Shown piece by piece: positions 53,853 to 61,682 of a stretch of 64,000 nucleotides of DNA (positions are counted from its first letter, which is position 1; each line of letters starts with the position of its first letter). The notes under the pieces were generated by a model, which had not been told where the DNA came from, made no database searches, and worked only from the letters and a program-made list of their open reading frames with translations. Origin of the DNA: an uncultured Ruminococcus sp. (GTDB lineage Bacteria > Bacillota > Clostridia > Oscillospirales > CAG-272). The stretch spans positions 1-64,000 of the forward strand of contig CADBKZ010000001.1 in the NCBI GenBank assembly GCA_902795355.1, read 5' to 3'. The position numbers and the translations under genes were made by a program.

Positions 53853-55601
53853 TTACCGCGGATCCTTCCCTGTTTGCTCGGCCGTCTGTTCAAACGCCGC
53901 GGGTTGCGTCAGAACGCCGTAGAAAAAGGCGGGGTCGAATTTGGGTTTGCGGCCGTAGGTATACAGCCCGTTGATCTCCTGCTCCACGTCGGTCAATTGC
54001 GTATAGCACAGGCCGCCGATGAACGGGTTTTGAAGCAACGCCTCGGCAAGTCCCTTGAACCGCTCCAAAAACTCTTCCTCGCTCTGCGGGGTGTTGCCGT
54101 AGCCCCAACTGTTTTCCGCGGTGTTGTCAATGTCCCAACGGATGCCGCCGTACTCGCTGATGAAGGTGGGGCGAATCTCAAACGTCAAATGCTTTTTACT
54201 GACGATGGTTCCCCCGTTCGCCACATCCATGTATCTCTGGCGGAACGTTTCGGGATTCTGGTCGTAATCGTGCCAATCCATCATATCGCCAACGCCCGCA
54301 ACATGGGACCACCCCGAAGTTTCAATAACGGGTCGGGTGGGATCCAGCCGTTTGGTCAGCTCGTACCCGAACCGGAGATAATCGGGATCCTGATTGATTT
54401 GCGTCTCGTTGAACGGGCACCAGCCGATAATGGCGGGGTGGTTGAAATCGCGCTCAACGGCCTCGCTCCATTCGGGGAAAAACTTCCATGCGTCGGCGTT
54501 TGAAATGTCCATGCCCCAGTTGCCGTGTTCTTCCCAGACCATGTAGCCCAAGCGGTCGCAATGGTAGAGGAAGCGCGGCTCGAAGATCTTCTGGTGCAGG
54601 CGCGCGCCGTTGAAGCCCATCATCATGGAGCGTTGAATATCGGCAAGCAACTCGCTGTCGTCGGGAGCGGTATAAATGCCGTCCGGATAAAAGCCCTGAT
54701 CCAGCACCAAGCGCTGGAAAACGGGCTTGCCGTTGAGGTAGAGATACCCGTTGCGGCTCTCCACGGTGCGCATGCCGAAATAGCTTTGAACGACGTCGTC
54801 GCCGAACGTCAGCGTCAGGTCGTAGAGTTCGCCGTTGCCAAGCTCCCAAAGATGAAGCTCGGAAAGGTCAAGCTCCAAAACGGCGGAAGCGGACGTGATT
54901 TCCGCTTTCGCGCTTCCCACCTTTTTGCCGTGGTAAAAAGCGGTTGCCGTAAACGTTTCGGGGGAATCGGAAACGAACGCCGCCTCAATGCCGAGCCGTT
55001 CCTCGGCGGGGTTCGGAAACACGCGGAAGGACTTGATGTAGGCCGCGGGCGTGCTTTCCAGCCATACCGTTTGCCAGATGCCCGTGGTGCGCGTATAATA
55101 ACAGCCGTAGGAGCCGTAGCGGCCGCTCTGCTTCCCCGCGGGTTGTTTCCGGCCCCGAACGTCGTCCTGCGCGCGGATCGTGATTGCGTTTTCTCCCTCG
55201 CGCAGGTAGGCGGTAATCTCAAACGAAAACGAGATGTACCCGCCCGTATGCACGCCGACGCGCTCCCCGTTGACATACACGGTGGTGCGATAATCGCACG
55301 CGCCGATATGCAGGAACACGCGCTTTCCCTCGCCCGAAAAGTCCTCGGGCAGGGTTACGGCCTTGCGATACCAGACCGCGTTGCAAAAATCGGTATCACC
55401 AACGCCGGAAAGCTCGCTTTCCATGCAGAACGGAACGGTGATGGTTTCCGAAAGACGCTCCGCCATATGCCGCCCGCGGGCTTCCCCGCTGTCGGACCGG
55501 TCGCGTTCAAACTCCCATTCGCCGTTGAGGTTGATCCAATTTTCGCGGGCAAATTGCGGGTTGGGATACTCGGGGCGCGGTATGGAAACGGTGGTGTTCA
55601 T
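53853..55601 (-). CDS. Glycoside hydrolase family 2 enzyme (beta-galactosidase/beta-glucuronidase type)
   Basis: A 582-residue intracellular glycosidase without signal peptide. An N-terminal sugar-binding jelly roll (FCNAVWYRKAVTLP, HIGACDYRTTVYVNGERVGVHTGGY) precedes an immunoglobulin-like domain and a TIM barrel. The acid/base Glu is in WCPFNETQ and the nucleophile Glu in FISEYGG. It is short for GH2, lacking C-terminal extra domains. Specificity (galactoside, glucuronide, mannoside) cannot be told. RBS AAGGAG. It follows the flavodiiron gene by 30 nt with no terminator. Confidence 0.92.
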   Translation of the reverse strand: MNTTVSIPRPEYPNPQFARENWINLNGEWEFERDRSDSGEARGRHMAERLSETITVPFCMESELSGVGDTDFCNAVWYRKAVTLPEDFSGEGKRVFLHIGACDYRTTVYVNGERVGVHTGGYISFSFEITAYLREGENAITIRAQDDVRGRKQPAGKQSGRYGSYGCYYTRTTGIWQTVWLESTPAAYIKSFRVFPNPAEERLGIEAAFVSDSPETFTATAFYHGKKVGSAKAEITSASAVLELDLSELHLWELGNGELYDLTLTFGDDVVQSYFGMRTVESRNGYLYLNGKPVFQRLVLDQGFYPDGIYTAPDDSELLADIQRSMMMGFNGARLHQKIFEPRFLYHCDRLGYMVWEEHGNWGMDISNADAWKFFPEWSEAVERDFNHPAIIGWCPFNETQINQDPDYLRFGYELTKRLDPTRPVIETSGWSHVAGVGDMMDWHDYDQNPETFRQRYMDVANGGTIVSKKHLTFEIRPTFISEYGGIRWDIDNTAENSWGYGNTPQSEEEFLERFKGLAEALLQNPFIGGLCYTQLTDVEQEINGLYTYGRKPKFDPAFFYGVLTQPAAFEQTAEQTGKDPR

Positions 55602-55631
55602 TTTTGAAAATCTCCTTGTTCTATCGTAATG

Positions 55632-57425
55632 TTATGATTGAATCGGTTCAAAATCGGCGGCTCCGTGCTTGCAGAGCGGGCAAACAAAATCCTCGGGGAG
55701 TTCCTCGCCCTCGTAAACATAACCGCACACCTTGCAAACATAACCCTTTTTGCCTTGGGTTTCGGGCTTGGGTTTGACGTTGTTCTGATAGTAGGTATAG
55801 GTCATGGTCTCGCGGTCGTTGATCACGCGCGCTTCCGTAACCTTGCAGATGAACATGCCGTGGGTATCGAGATCGACATACTGCTCCACCTCGAGCGACA
55901 TAACCGCGTTGATATATTTGGGCAGGATCACGAGACCGTTATCCGACCGGCTCGGCGCGCAATCCGCGAATTTATCCACGTTCCGGCCGCTTTGGAACCC
56001 GAAAGTTTCAAACACCTTGAACGGCGCTTCCACCGAAAGGCAGTTGACGTTCATCTTTCCCGTTTGTTTGATAACATGATGCGAATAGTTCGCCTTATTG
56101 ATCGTTACCGCAACGCGGTTGGGTGTGTTCGTAACCTGCGAAACGGTATTGACAATCAGGCCGTTGTCCTTCTTGCCGTCGTTCGACGTTACCACATAGA
56201 GACCGTAACCGATGCGGAACAGCGCGGTCATGTCGTTTTTGTCCGCTTTTTCTCCCGAAAGGGCGATGTAGTCGCGGCAGAGCTCCTCGGCCATGGCCTT
56301 GATCTGCTCCCGATTTTCGGCGTTCGGCGCGGATTTGATTCTGACCGTGGTATTCAGCCACGTAATTTCTTTGCTGTTTGCGAACAGCTCTTTCATCACC
56401 TTGGCGGCCAGCGGCGCCCACGAGCCGTTTTCGATCAGCCCAACGGTGCGGTTGCGGTAGCCGCGCTCGGTCAGATGCTCGATGAAGGTGCGCATGAACG
56501 GGAAAATATCGGCGTTGTAGGTGGTGGTGGCAAGAATGAGTTTTCCATAGCGGAACGCGTCCTCAACGGCTTCGGCCATGTCGTCGCGCGCAAGGTCGGT
56601 AACAACCACTTTCGGGCAGCCGCGGGCTTTCAGCTCGTCGGCCAACAACCCCACCGCCTTTTTCGTATTGCCGTAAACCGAGGTATAGGCGATCATCACG
56701 CCCTCGCTCTCCACGCCGTAGGACGACCATGTGTTGTAGAGGTTGAGATAGTAGCCGAGGTTTTCGGAAAGCACGGGACCGTGGAGCGGGCAGATGGTCT
56801 GAATGTCCAGCGAGGCGGCCTTTTTCAGCAGGAGCTGCACCTGCGCGCCGTACTTGCCGACAATGCCGAAGTAGTACCGCCGCGCCTCGCATGCCCAATC
56901 CTCTTCCGCGTCCAGCGCGCCGAATTTGCCGAACGCGTCGGCCGAAAAGAGGGTTTTGGACGCGGAATCGTATGTTACCATCACCTCGGGCCAATGCACC
57001 ATGGGCGCGTGAACAAAGGTCAGGGTATGCCTGCCGAGCGAGAGCGTTCCGCCGTTCTCCGCAATCAGCTTTTTCTCCGGCGAGAATCCCTCAAAGAAAT
57101 TCTCCATCATAGCAAAGGCTTTCGCCGTTGCAACCACGGCGGCGTTCGGGTAGGTTTTCAGAAAATTGAGCAGGTTTGCGGAATGGTCCGGCTCCATGTG
57201 CTGAACGATCAGGTAATCGGGCTTCCGGCCGCCGAGCGCGGCTTCGAGGTTATCCAGCCATTCATGGGTGAATTTGGCGTCCACCGTGTCGAAAACGGCA
57301 ATTTTTTCATCGAGAACAACGTAGGAGTTATAGGCCATTCCGTTCGGGACGACATACTGCCCTTCAAACAGATCGATCCGGCGGTCGTTGACGCCGACAT
57401 AGCGAATATCTTGGGGTAATTTCAT
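55632..57425 (-). CDS. Multidomain flavodiiron protein (diiron-flavodoxin-flavin reductase-rubredoxin)
   Basis: A 597-residue O2/NO-detoxifying oxidoreductase. The metallo-beta-lactamase-like diiron domain has HMEPDHSAN, HAPMVHWPE, DAFGKFG and CPLHGPV as iron ligands. A flavodoxin domain starts at AYTSVYGNTKKAV (~250). From ~405 a flavin-reductase domain follows (FRIGYGLYVVTSNDGKKDNG). The last ~50 residues are rubredoxin (YVCKVCGYVYEGEELPEDFVCPLCKHG). All electron-transfer modules are therefore on one chain. Its promoter lies divergent to gpx copy 2. Confidence 0.95.
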   Translation of the reverse strand: MKLPQDIRYVGVNDRRIDLFEGQYVVPNGMAYNSYVVLDEKIAVFDTVDAKFTHEWLDNLEAALGGRKPDYLIVQHMEPDHSANLLNFLKTYPNAAVVATAKAFAMMENFFEGFSPEKKLIAENGGTLSLGRHTLTFVHAPMVHWPEVMVTYDSASKTLFSADAFGKFGALDAEEDWACEARRYYFGIVGKYGAQVQLLLKKAASLDIQTICPLHGPVLSENLGYYLNLYNTWSSYGVESEGVMIAYTSVYGNTKKAVGLLADELKARGCPKVVVTDLARDDMAEAVEDAFRYGKLILATTTYNADIFPFMRTFIEHLTERGYRNRTVGLIENGSWAPLAAKVMKELFANSKEITWLNTTVRIKSAPNAENREQIKAMAEELCRDYIALSGEKADKNDMTALFRIGYGLYVVTSNDGKKDNGLIVNTVSQVTNTPNRVAVTINKANYSHHVIKQTGKMNVNCLSVEAPFKVFETFGFQSGRNVDKFADCAPSRSDNGLVILPKYINAVMSLEVEQYVDLDTHGMFICKVTEARVINDRETMTYTYYQNNVKPKPETQGKKGYVCKVCGYVYEGEELPEDFVCPLCKHGAADFEPIQS

Positions 57426-57461
57426 TTCGGATTCCTTTCGAAGATATGAATTCCATATACT

Positions 57462-57490
57462 ATGTTACCATGAAACGGGGAAAAAGTCAA
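57462..57490 (-). promoter_or_regulatory. Flavodiiron-gene promoter
   Basis: TTGACT (57485-57490), 17-nt spacer, TAACAT (57462-57467), divergent from the gpx2 promoter about 40 nt away. Confidence 0.75.
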
Positions 57491-57530
57491 GCGAAAGAGA
57501 AAAAAGACTTTTCTTTTTTTCAAAAAACGC

Positions 57531-57559
57531 TTGACAAACACCGCGCAAAACGGTATAAT
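57531..57559 (+). promoter_or_regulatory. gpx copy 2 promoter
   Basis: Full consensus TTGACA (57531-57536), 17-nt spacer, TATAAT (57554-57559). Confidence 0.92.
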
Positions 57560-57561
57560 TA

Positions 57562-57581
57562 AATTGAACTCAATTGAATTT
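57562..57581 (+). promoter_or_regulatory. Candidate OhrR operator of gpx copy 2
   Basis: AATTGAACTCAATTGAATTT, identical over 20 nt to the minus-strand sequence at 25423-25404 before gpx copy 1. It contains the perfect dyad AATTGA-AC-TCAATT and starts 2 nt after the -10. Confidence 0.75.
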
Positions 57582-57596
57582 GGAAAGGATACGAAC

Positions 57597-58070
57597 ATGA
57601 ATATTTACGATTTCACCGTGAAAAACATTGCGGGAGAGGACGTTTCGCTCTCCGAATACCGCGGGAAGGTTCTGCTGGTGGTCAACACGGCCACGGGGTG
57701 CGGCTTTACCCCGCAATACGAGGGGCTGGAAAACCTTTACCGGCAATATGCGGAACAGGGGCTTGTGATCCTCGATTTCCCCTGCAACCAATTTATGCAC
57801 CAAGCGCCCGGGAGCAACGGCGAAATTGTGGAGTTCTGCAAACTGCACTACGACGTCACCTTTCCGCAGTTCTCGAAAATCGACGTGAACGGCAAGAACG
57901 CCGACCCGCTTTATAATTGGCTCCGCGCGCAGAAAAAGGGCGTTTTCGGCGGCAACATCAAATGGAATTTCACAAAATTTCTGATTGACCGCGAGGGCAA
58001 CGTGGTTGGTCGCTTCTCCCCTGCCACCAAGCCCGAAAAGCTGGAAGAAAAAATCAAAGCGTTGCTCTGA
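57597..58070 (+). CDS. Glutathione peroxidase-family thiol peroxidase (copy 2)
   Basis: A 157-residue Cys-type GPx with [18 protein letters not shown] and KWNFTKF giving the Cys-Gln-Trp triad plus Asn. It is shorter than copy 1: the segment before KWNF is ~20 residues shorter (compare GPMGLILGSAVKKMD there with [10 protein letters not shown] here). RBS GGAAAGGAT. Single-gene unit divergent from the flavodiiron protein, so both O2/peroxide defences share one intergenic region. Likely regulated by the OhrR-type protein at 24108. Confidence 0.95.
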   Translation: MNIYDFTVKNIAGEDVSLSEYRGKVLLVVNTATGCGFTPQYEGLENLYRQYAEQGLVILDFPCNQFMHQAPGSNGEIVEFCKLHYDVTFPQFSKIDVNGKNADPLYNWLRAQKKGVFGGNIKWNFTKFLIDREGNVVGRFSPATKPEKLEEKIKALL

Positions 58071-58074
58071 ACGC

Positions 58075-58117
58075 AAAAAAAGAGGGCGTTTCCCGCGGGA
58101 AACGCCCTCTTTTTTTC
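58075..58117. terminator. Bidirectional terminator between gpx copy 2 and the XRE gene
   Basis: A6, a 12-14-bp stem agagggcgtttcc... and its complement around cgcg, then T7. Strong in both directions. Confidence 0.92.
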
Positions 58118-58165
58118 TTTTTGCGGCATGGGGAGCGCGGCATTTCCCCGCCCTTGGCGGTCGGC

Positions 58166-58771
58166 TCAATGCGTCAGTCTGCGGCGGCAGCAGCTCTTTT
58201 TGCCGCAGTTGGGGCATTTGAGGAAGCGGGTCAGGATTGTGTGCGGTCCCGCGATATATGCGCCCGCCGAGGGAACAAAGCGCGTTTTGCAATAGCGGCA
58301 TTCAAAGGTCCCCGTGTGAATGTCCACCGCAGCGGCAATCGTGCATCCGCCGATCACCAGAAATCCACCAATACCGATCAACGTCCAGCGCAGCCAAGTC
58401 TGTAAATCCGCAAGCCCCGCCAACATAAGCAGCGCAAAGGCGGGCAATACAACGGCAACGGCAACCGCGATTTGCAAATACACCTTCTTTTTGTTCCGCT
58501 CGCGTTCTTCCATTAAGTTCATCATGTTATCCTCCGCTTTTTTTCGGTAGTCGGAATCGGACAACCGTTCGCCCGAAAGCAGTTCGTTCACGCTGATGCC
58601 GAGAACCTCGCAGAGCGGGAGCATGAGCGCAACCTCGGGCATCCCGTTGCCGCACTCCCATTTGCTGACCGTTTTATCGCTGATCATCAGCCGATCCGAG
58701 AGTTGCCGCTGTGTCAACCCCCGCTCTTTTCTGACTTCCGCAATGAACTTTCCCGTTTTGATCTGATCCAT
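58166..58771 (-). CDS. XRE-family regulator with two membrane helices and C-terminal zinc ribbon
   Basis: A 201-residue protein. Residues ~8-62 are an HTH_3 domain (LTQRQLSDRLMISDKTVSKWECGNGMP). Two hydrophobic helices follow at about 97-118 and 125-147. The C-terminus has CRYCKTRF and CPNCGKKSCC, a likely zinc ribbon. A DNA-binding domain tied to the membrane and a metal site suggests a membrane-coupled sensor; the signal is unknown. RBS AAGGAGGAT. DUF3784 lies upstream on the same strand. Confidence 0.85.
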   Translation of the reverse strand: MDQIKTGKFIAEVRKERGLTQRQLSDRLMISDKTVSKWECGNGMPEVALMLPLCEVLGISVNELLSGERLSDSDYRKKAEDNMMNLMEERERNKKKVYLQIAVAVAVVLPAFALLMLAGLADLQTWLRWTLIGIGGFLVIGGCTIAAAVDIHTGTFECRYCKTRFVPSAGAYIAGPHTILTRFLKCPNCGKKSCCRRRLTH

Positions 58772-58835
58772 CGTCCGATCCTCCTTTTCCGTTGGCAACA
58801 GGATAGCATATTCCGAGGCAAAAGAACACCCACGC

Positions 58836-58871
58836 TCCGTAGAGTCCGCGAAAAAACGACGATTCTACGGA
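58836..58871. repeat. Inverted repeat upstream of the XRE gene
   Basis: Perfect 8-bp arms tccgtaga (58836-58843) and tctacgga (58864-58871) separated by 20 nt, about 65 nt before the XRE start. Candidate operator for autoregulation. Confidence 0.5.
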
Positions 58872-58905
58872 ACGAATAGGCAAAGACCCGCGTTTTTTGC
58901 AACGT

Positions 58906-59235
58906 TCAACCGAACCACGAGCCGTTATAGGTGTTTTGCGCGTGGTTGGCAAGGAGGAAAAAGACGACCATTCCCACCGCGAACGCAATCCACCCGAGCG
59001 ATGTATCGAACAGCGCGTTGAGAACGCCCGTTGCAACGAGGGCCGCGCCGAATACCAGAAGCGCGATCCCCATCAGACGGGTGTAAACGGGAATATCCTT
59101 CGGACGGACGTTCCGGTAATGATATTCATGAATCAAAGAGATCTTCTTTCCGATCCAAAGGAGCAATCCGAAAACGATCAGCAGAACGCCGACGGCCGAT
59201 AAGAGGATCAGTTGGATCACCAGATACGGTTTCAT
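58906..59235 (-). CDS. DUF3784-family membrane protein
   Basis: A 109-residue protein with three membrane helices (about 5-28, 53-73, 80-100) and the conserved loop between the first two (KKISLIHEYHYRNV...YTRLMG), typical of DUF3784. No function is known. RBS GAAAGGAG. It is read from a promoter ~184 nt upstream and may continue into the XRE gene 134 nt downstream. Confidence 0.8.
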   Translation of the reverse strand: MKPYLVIQLILLSAVGVLLIVFGLLLWIGKKISLIHEYHYRNVRPKDIPVYTRLMGIALLVFGAALVATGVLNALFDTSLGWIAFAVGMVVFFLLANHAQNTYNGSWFG

Positions 59236-59418
59236 GTTTCATTCGCTCCTTTCTGGGTTTTTAGGGGACTTCCGGACATTCTGCGCGCTTCGGATACGAG
59301 AAAAATTTTCGTTAGACCCACCAAAGCGGCGCGTCGGCAAGAAGCTCTGGCGCAAGATGGCGGAAAAGACTCGGTCGCTCCCGAATGCGAAGAATTTTCA
59401 GAGGTTCCCTTTATCACA
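59236..59418 (-). other. Long leader without recognised gene or motif
   Basis: Lies between the promoter at 59419-59447 and the DUF3784 start. It contains short imperfect hairpins only. A frame stays open through it on the minus strand, but its composition is arginine/lysine-rich and no RBS is present. Nothing further supported. Confidence 0.4.
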
Positions 59419-59447
59419 AGTGTACCATATTTTTGCCTGTTTGTCAA
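59419..59447 (-). promoter_or_regulatory. Promoter upstream of DUF3784
   Basis: TTGACA (59442-59447), 17-nt spacer ending aaaaatatgg, TACACT (59419-59424). Confidence 0.85.
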
Positions 59448-59478
59448 CCGTTTTTTGCAGTTTGGCGCGGGCAAGCGC

Positions 59479-59510
59479 AAGAACAGGCGTCCAAACGGAC
59501 GCCTGTTCTT
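59479..59510. terminator. Terminator hairpin after the Nif3-like gene
   Basis: Perfect 14-bp stem aagaacaggcgtcc / ggacgcctgttctt with an aaac loop. The T run on the minus strand is only the stem end, so efficiency is uncertain. Confidence 0.6.
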
Positions 59511-59547
59511 TGCCGGAAATATGAAATTGTCGTCTCTCGCGCGCCGT

Positions 59548-60330
59548 TCAGACGCCGTGATAGACCTCGCCGCAATCGAGATACGCCGTTGGAACGATCC
59601 GTTGGTTCATCGTTTCGGCCAGAAGCCGCATGCCCGCGTATTCGGAGCTGTAATGACCGAGCACCAGAACCGACTTGTTCTCCCCGAAAAAGCACGCGTC
59701 GCGAACATATTCGTCCACGCGCACTTCCCCGACTTCCCCTGTTATGAACAGGTCGCACCCGGGGTCGAAGAGCTTGTTGATCTGCGCCATGCCGACCGAC
59801 CCCAGCCCGAGGCAGACCGTTTCCAAGGGATAATCGTCCCTGCCGACGATCCTGACGAACTCAACGCCCAATTTTTCGCGGATGCGGACGGCCAGATCGC
59901 GCGTTGTAACCGTTTCGGCCAATTGATACCTGCATATGCCGAGGCTTTCCCGCTCGAAGGTTTTCCCGATTTTCAGGTCGATCGCCTTGATAAATCCCGC
60001 GTGGATATAGTCGGGGTCGGAGTTGTGCGCATGGTCGTGGAAGCGATAGACCGTGATCCCGCTTTCGTTCAGCAATTTCAGCTTCAGCAGGTCGATCTTT
60101 CCCGTAATCTCGCTCGGAACGTCGCTTTGCGAAAAGGTCGGCTCGTGCGTGATGATCAGATCGACATTGGACTTTGCCGCCCGATCGATCAGCTCCGCCG
60201 TCAGCTTAAAGCAGGTCCCCGCCTTGTGAACGACCTTGTTTTCATCGCCCGCAATCAGCCCGTCGCAGGTGGTATCCCACCGATACCGCGCTTCTCCCAT
60301 TAACGTTTGAAAAACTTCTTTTGCCGTCAT
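59548..60330 (-). CDS. Nif3-like dinuclear metal centre protein
   Basis: A 260-residue member of the NIF3/DUF34 family. Visible metal-ligand motifs are THEPTF, FHDHAHNSDPD, GEVRVDEY and GHYSSEYAG. Biochemical role is uncertain; several members bind GTP-cyclohydrolase-like metal sites. The start at 60330 has GGAAAGG upstream. It follows fucO by 42 nt without a terminator, so the two are probably co-transcribed. Close variants are annotated as Nif3-like hydrolases. Confidence 0.85.
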   Translation of the reverse strand: MTAKEVFQTLMGEARYRWDTTCDGLIAGDENKVVHKAGTCFKLTAELIDRAAKSNVDLIITHEPTFSQSDVPSEITGKIDLLKLKLLNESGITVYRFHDHAHNSDPDYIHAGFIKAIDLKIGKTFERESLGICRYQLAETVTTRDLAVRIREKLGVEFVRIVGRDDYPLETVCLGLGSVGMAQINKLFDPGCDLFITGEVGEVRVDEYVRDACFFGENKSVLVLGHYSSEYAGMRLLAETMNQRIVPTAYLDCGEVYHGV

Positions 60331-60372
60331 GTCCAGCACCGCCTTTCCGGTTCCGTTTTGCAAAAGCCGGAA

Positions 60373-61518
60373 TTACATCAGCGATTGGTAGAGCGCGATG
60401 ATGTCTTCGAGCGTGGGATCCTTCGGGTTCCCGGGGCGGCAGGCGTCCGCCATGGCGGATTCGGCGAGGAAACGGATGTCCTCTTCTTTCGCAATGCCTT
60501 TGAGATCCTGCGGAATGCCCACATCCTTGGAGAGCTGACGAACGGCGTCCACCGCGGCTTTGCGGTATTCGGCCTGCGTCATCTTCTCGGTTCCTTCCAC
60601 GCCCATCGCCTTGGCAATGTCGCGGTATTTCTCGCCCGTTGCGGGCGCGTTGTATTCCATAACCGTTGGGAGCAGGATGGCGTTTGCAACGCCGTGGGGC
60701 GTGTCGTAAACCGCGCCAAGAGAATGCGCCATGGAATGAACGATGCCCAGCCCCACGTTGGAGAAGCCCATGCCCGCAATGTATTGGCCGAGGGCCATTC
60801 CCTCTCTGCCCTCGGGCGTGTTGGCAACCGCGCCGCGCAGGTTCTTGGCAATCAGCTCAATGGCTTTCAGATGGAACATGTCGGTCATCTCCCAAGCGGC
60901 CTTGGTAATGTACCCTTCAATGGCATGGGTGAGCGCGTCCATGCCCGTTGCGGCGGTGAGTCCCTTGGGCATGGTGCTCATCATTTCGGGGTCGATGATG
61001 GCAACCACGGGAATATCGTGCACGTCCACGCAGACGAACTTTCTCTTCCTCTCCACATCGGTGATCACGTAGTTGATGGTAACTTCCGCGGCCGTTCCCG
61101 CCGTTGTGGGAATGGCGATGATGGGTTTGGACGGATATTTGGTGGGAGCCACGCCTTCCAGACTGCGCACATCCTCGAACTCGGGGTTGGCAATGATAAT
61201 GCCGATGGCCTTGCAGGTGTCCATCGAGGAGCCGCCGCCAATCGCAATCAGATAATCCGCGCCGCTCTTCCTGAACGCCGCAACGCCGTGCTGCACGTTT
61301 TCAATGGTGGGGTTCGGTTTGATCTCGGTATAAAGTTCATACGGAAGCCCCGCGCCGTCGAGAACGTCGAGGACCTTTTTGGTAACGCCGAATTTGACCA
61401 GATCGGGATCGGAACAAACGAGAGCTTTTTTCAGTCCTCTGCCCTTGACCTCGCCGACGATCTCTTTGATCGCGCCCGCGCCGTGATAGGATGTTTCATT
61501 CAGAACGATTCTTGCCAT
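60373..61518 (-). CDS. fucO: Iron-dependent alcohol dehydrogenase, lactaldehyde reductase-like
   Basis: A 381-residue group III alcohol dehydrogenase. It matches E. coli FucO over long stretches (SGADYLIAIGGGSSMDTCK, IPTTAGTAAEVTINYVITD, ALGQYIAGMGFSNVGLG, DTPHGVANAILLP). Iron ligands Asp and three His are in TGMDALTH and HSMAHSLGAVYDTPHG. FucO reduces L-lactaldehyde to 1,2-propanediol during anaerobic fucose/rhamnose use; no other genes of that pathway are in the window. RBS GGAGG. Confidence 0.9.
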   Translation of the reverse strand: MARIVLNETSYHGAGAIKEIVGEVKGRGLKKALVCSDPDLVKFGVTKKVLDVLDGAGLPYELYTEIKPNPTIENVQHGVAAFRKSGADYLIAIGGGSSMDTCKAIGIIIANPEFEDVRSLEGVAPTKYPSKPIIAIPTTAGTAAEVTINYVITDVERKRKFVCVDVHDIPVVAIIDPEMMSTMPKGLTAATGMDALTHAIEGYITKAAWEMTDMFHLKAIELIAKNLRGAVANTPEGREGMALGQYIAGMGFSNVGLGIVHSMAHSLGAVYDTPHGVANAILLPTVMEYNAPATGEKYRDIAKAMGVEGTEKMTQAEYRKAAVDAVRQLSKDVGIPQDLKGIAKEEDIRFLAESAMADACRPGNPKDPTLEDIIALYQSLM

Positions 61519-61580
61519 GGTAATATTTCCTCCGTTTTTTTGAAATGAAAATGCCGTGCGCCGACATTTTTCTCGCCTTT

Positions 61581-61610
61581 ATTTTACCATATTTCCCCAT
61601 GGGTTGTCAA
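61581..61610 (-). promoter_or_regulatory. fucO promoter
   Basis: TTGACA (61605-61610), 18-nt spacer ending ggggaaatatgg, TAAAAT (61581-61586). Confidence 0.85.
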
Positions 61611-61651
61611 GCGTTTATCAAAGTTTTTGAAAAATGCCCCCGACACACCTT

Positions 61652-61682
61652 AAAAAAACCGGACATTTCATCCGCCTCGGTT
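61652..61682 (-). terminator. Possible weak terminator after sigF
   Basis: Short arms aaccg / cggtt with a wide loop, followed on the minus strand by a run of seven T (61652-61658, part of the arm included). The arm overlaps the sigF stop codon. Confidence 0.4.

Noticed and set aside
60373-61518. Fucose or rhamnose catabolic operon
   Set aside because: No isomerase, kinase, aldolase or microcompartment gene is adjacent; the neighbour is a Nif3-like gene.
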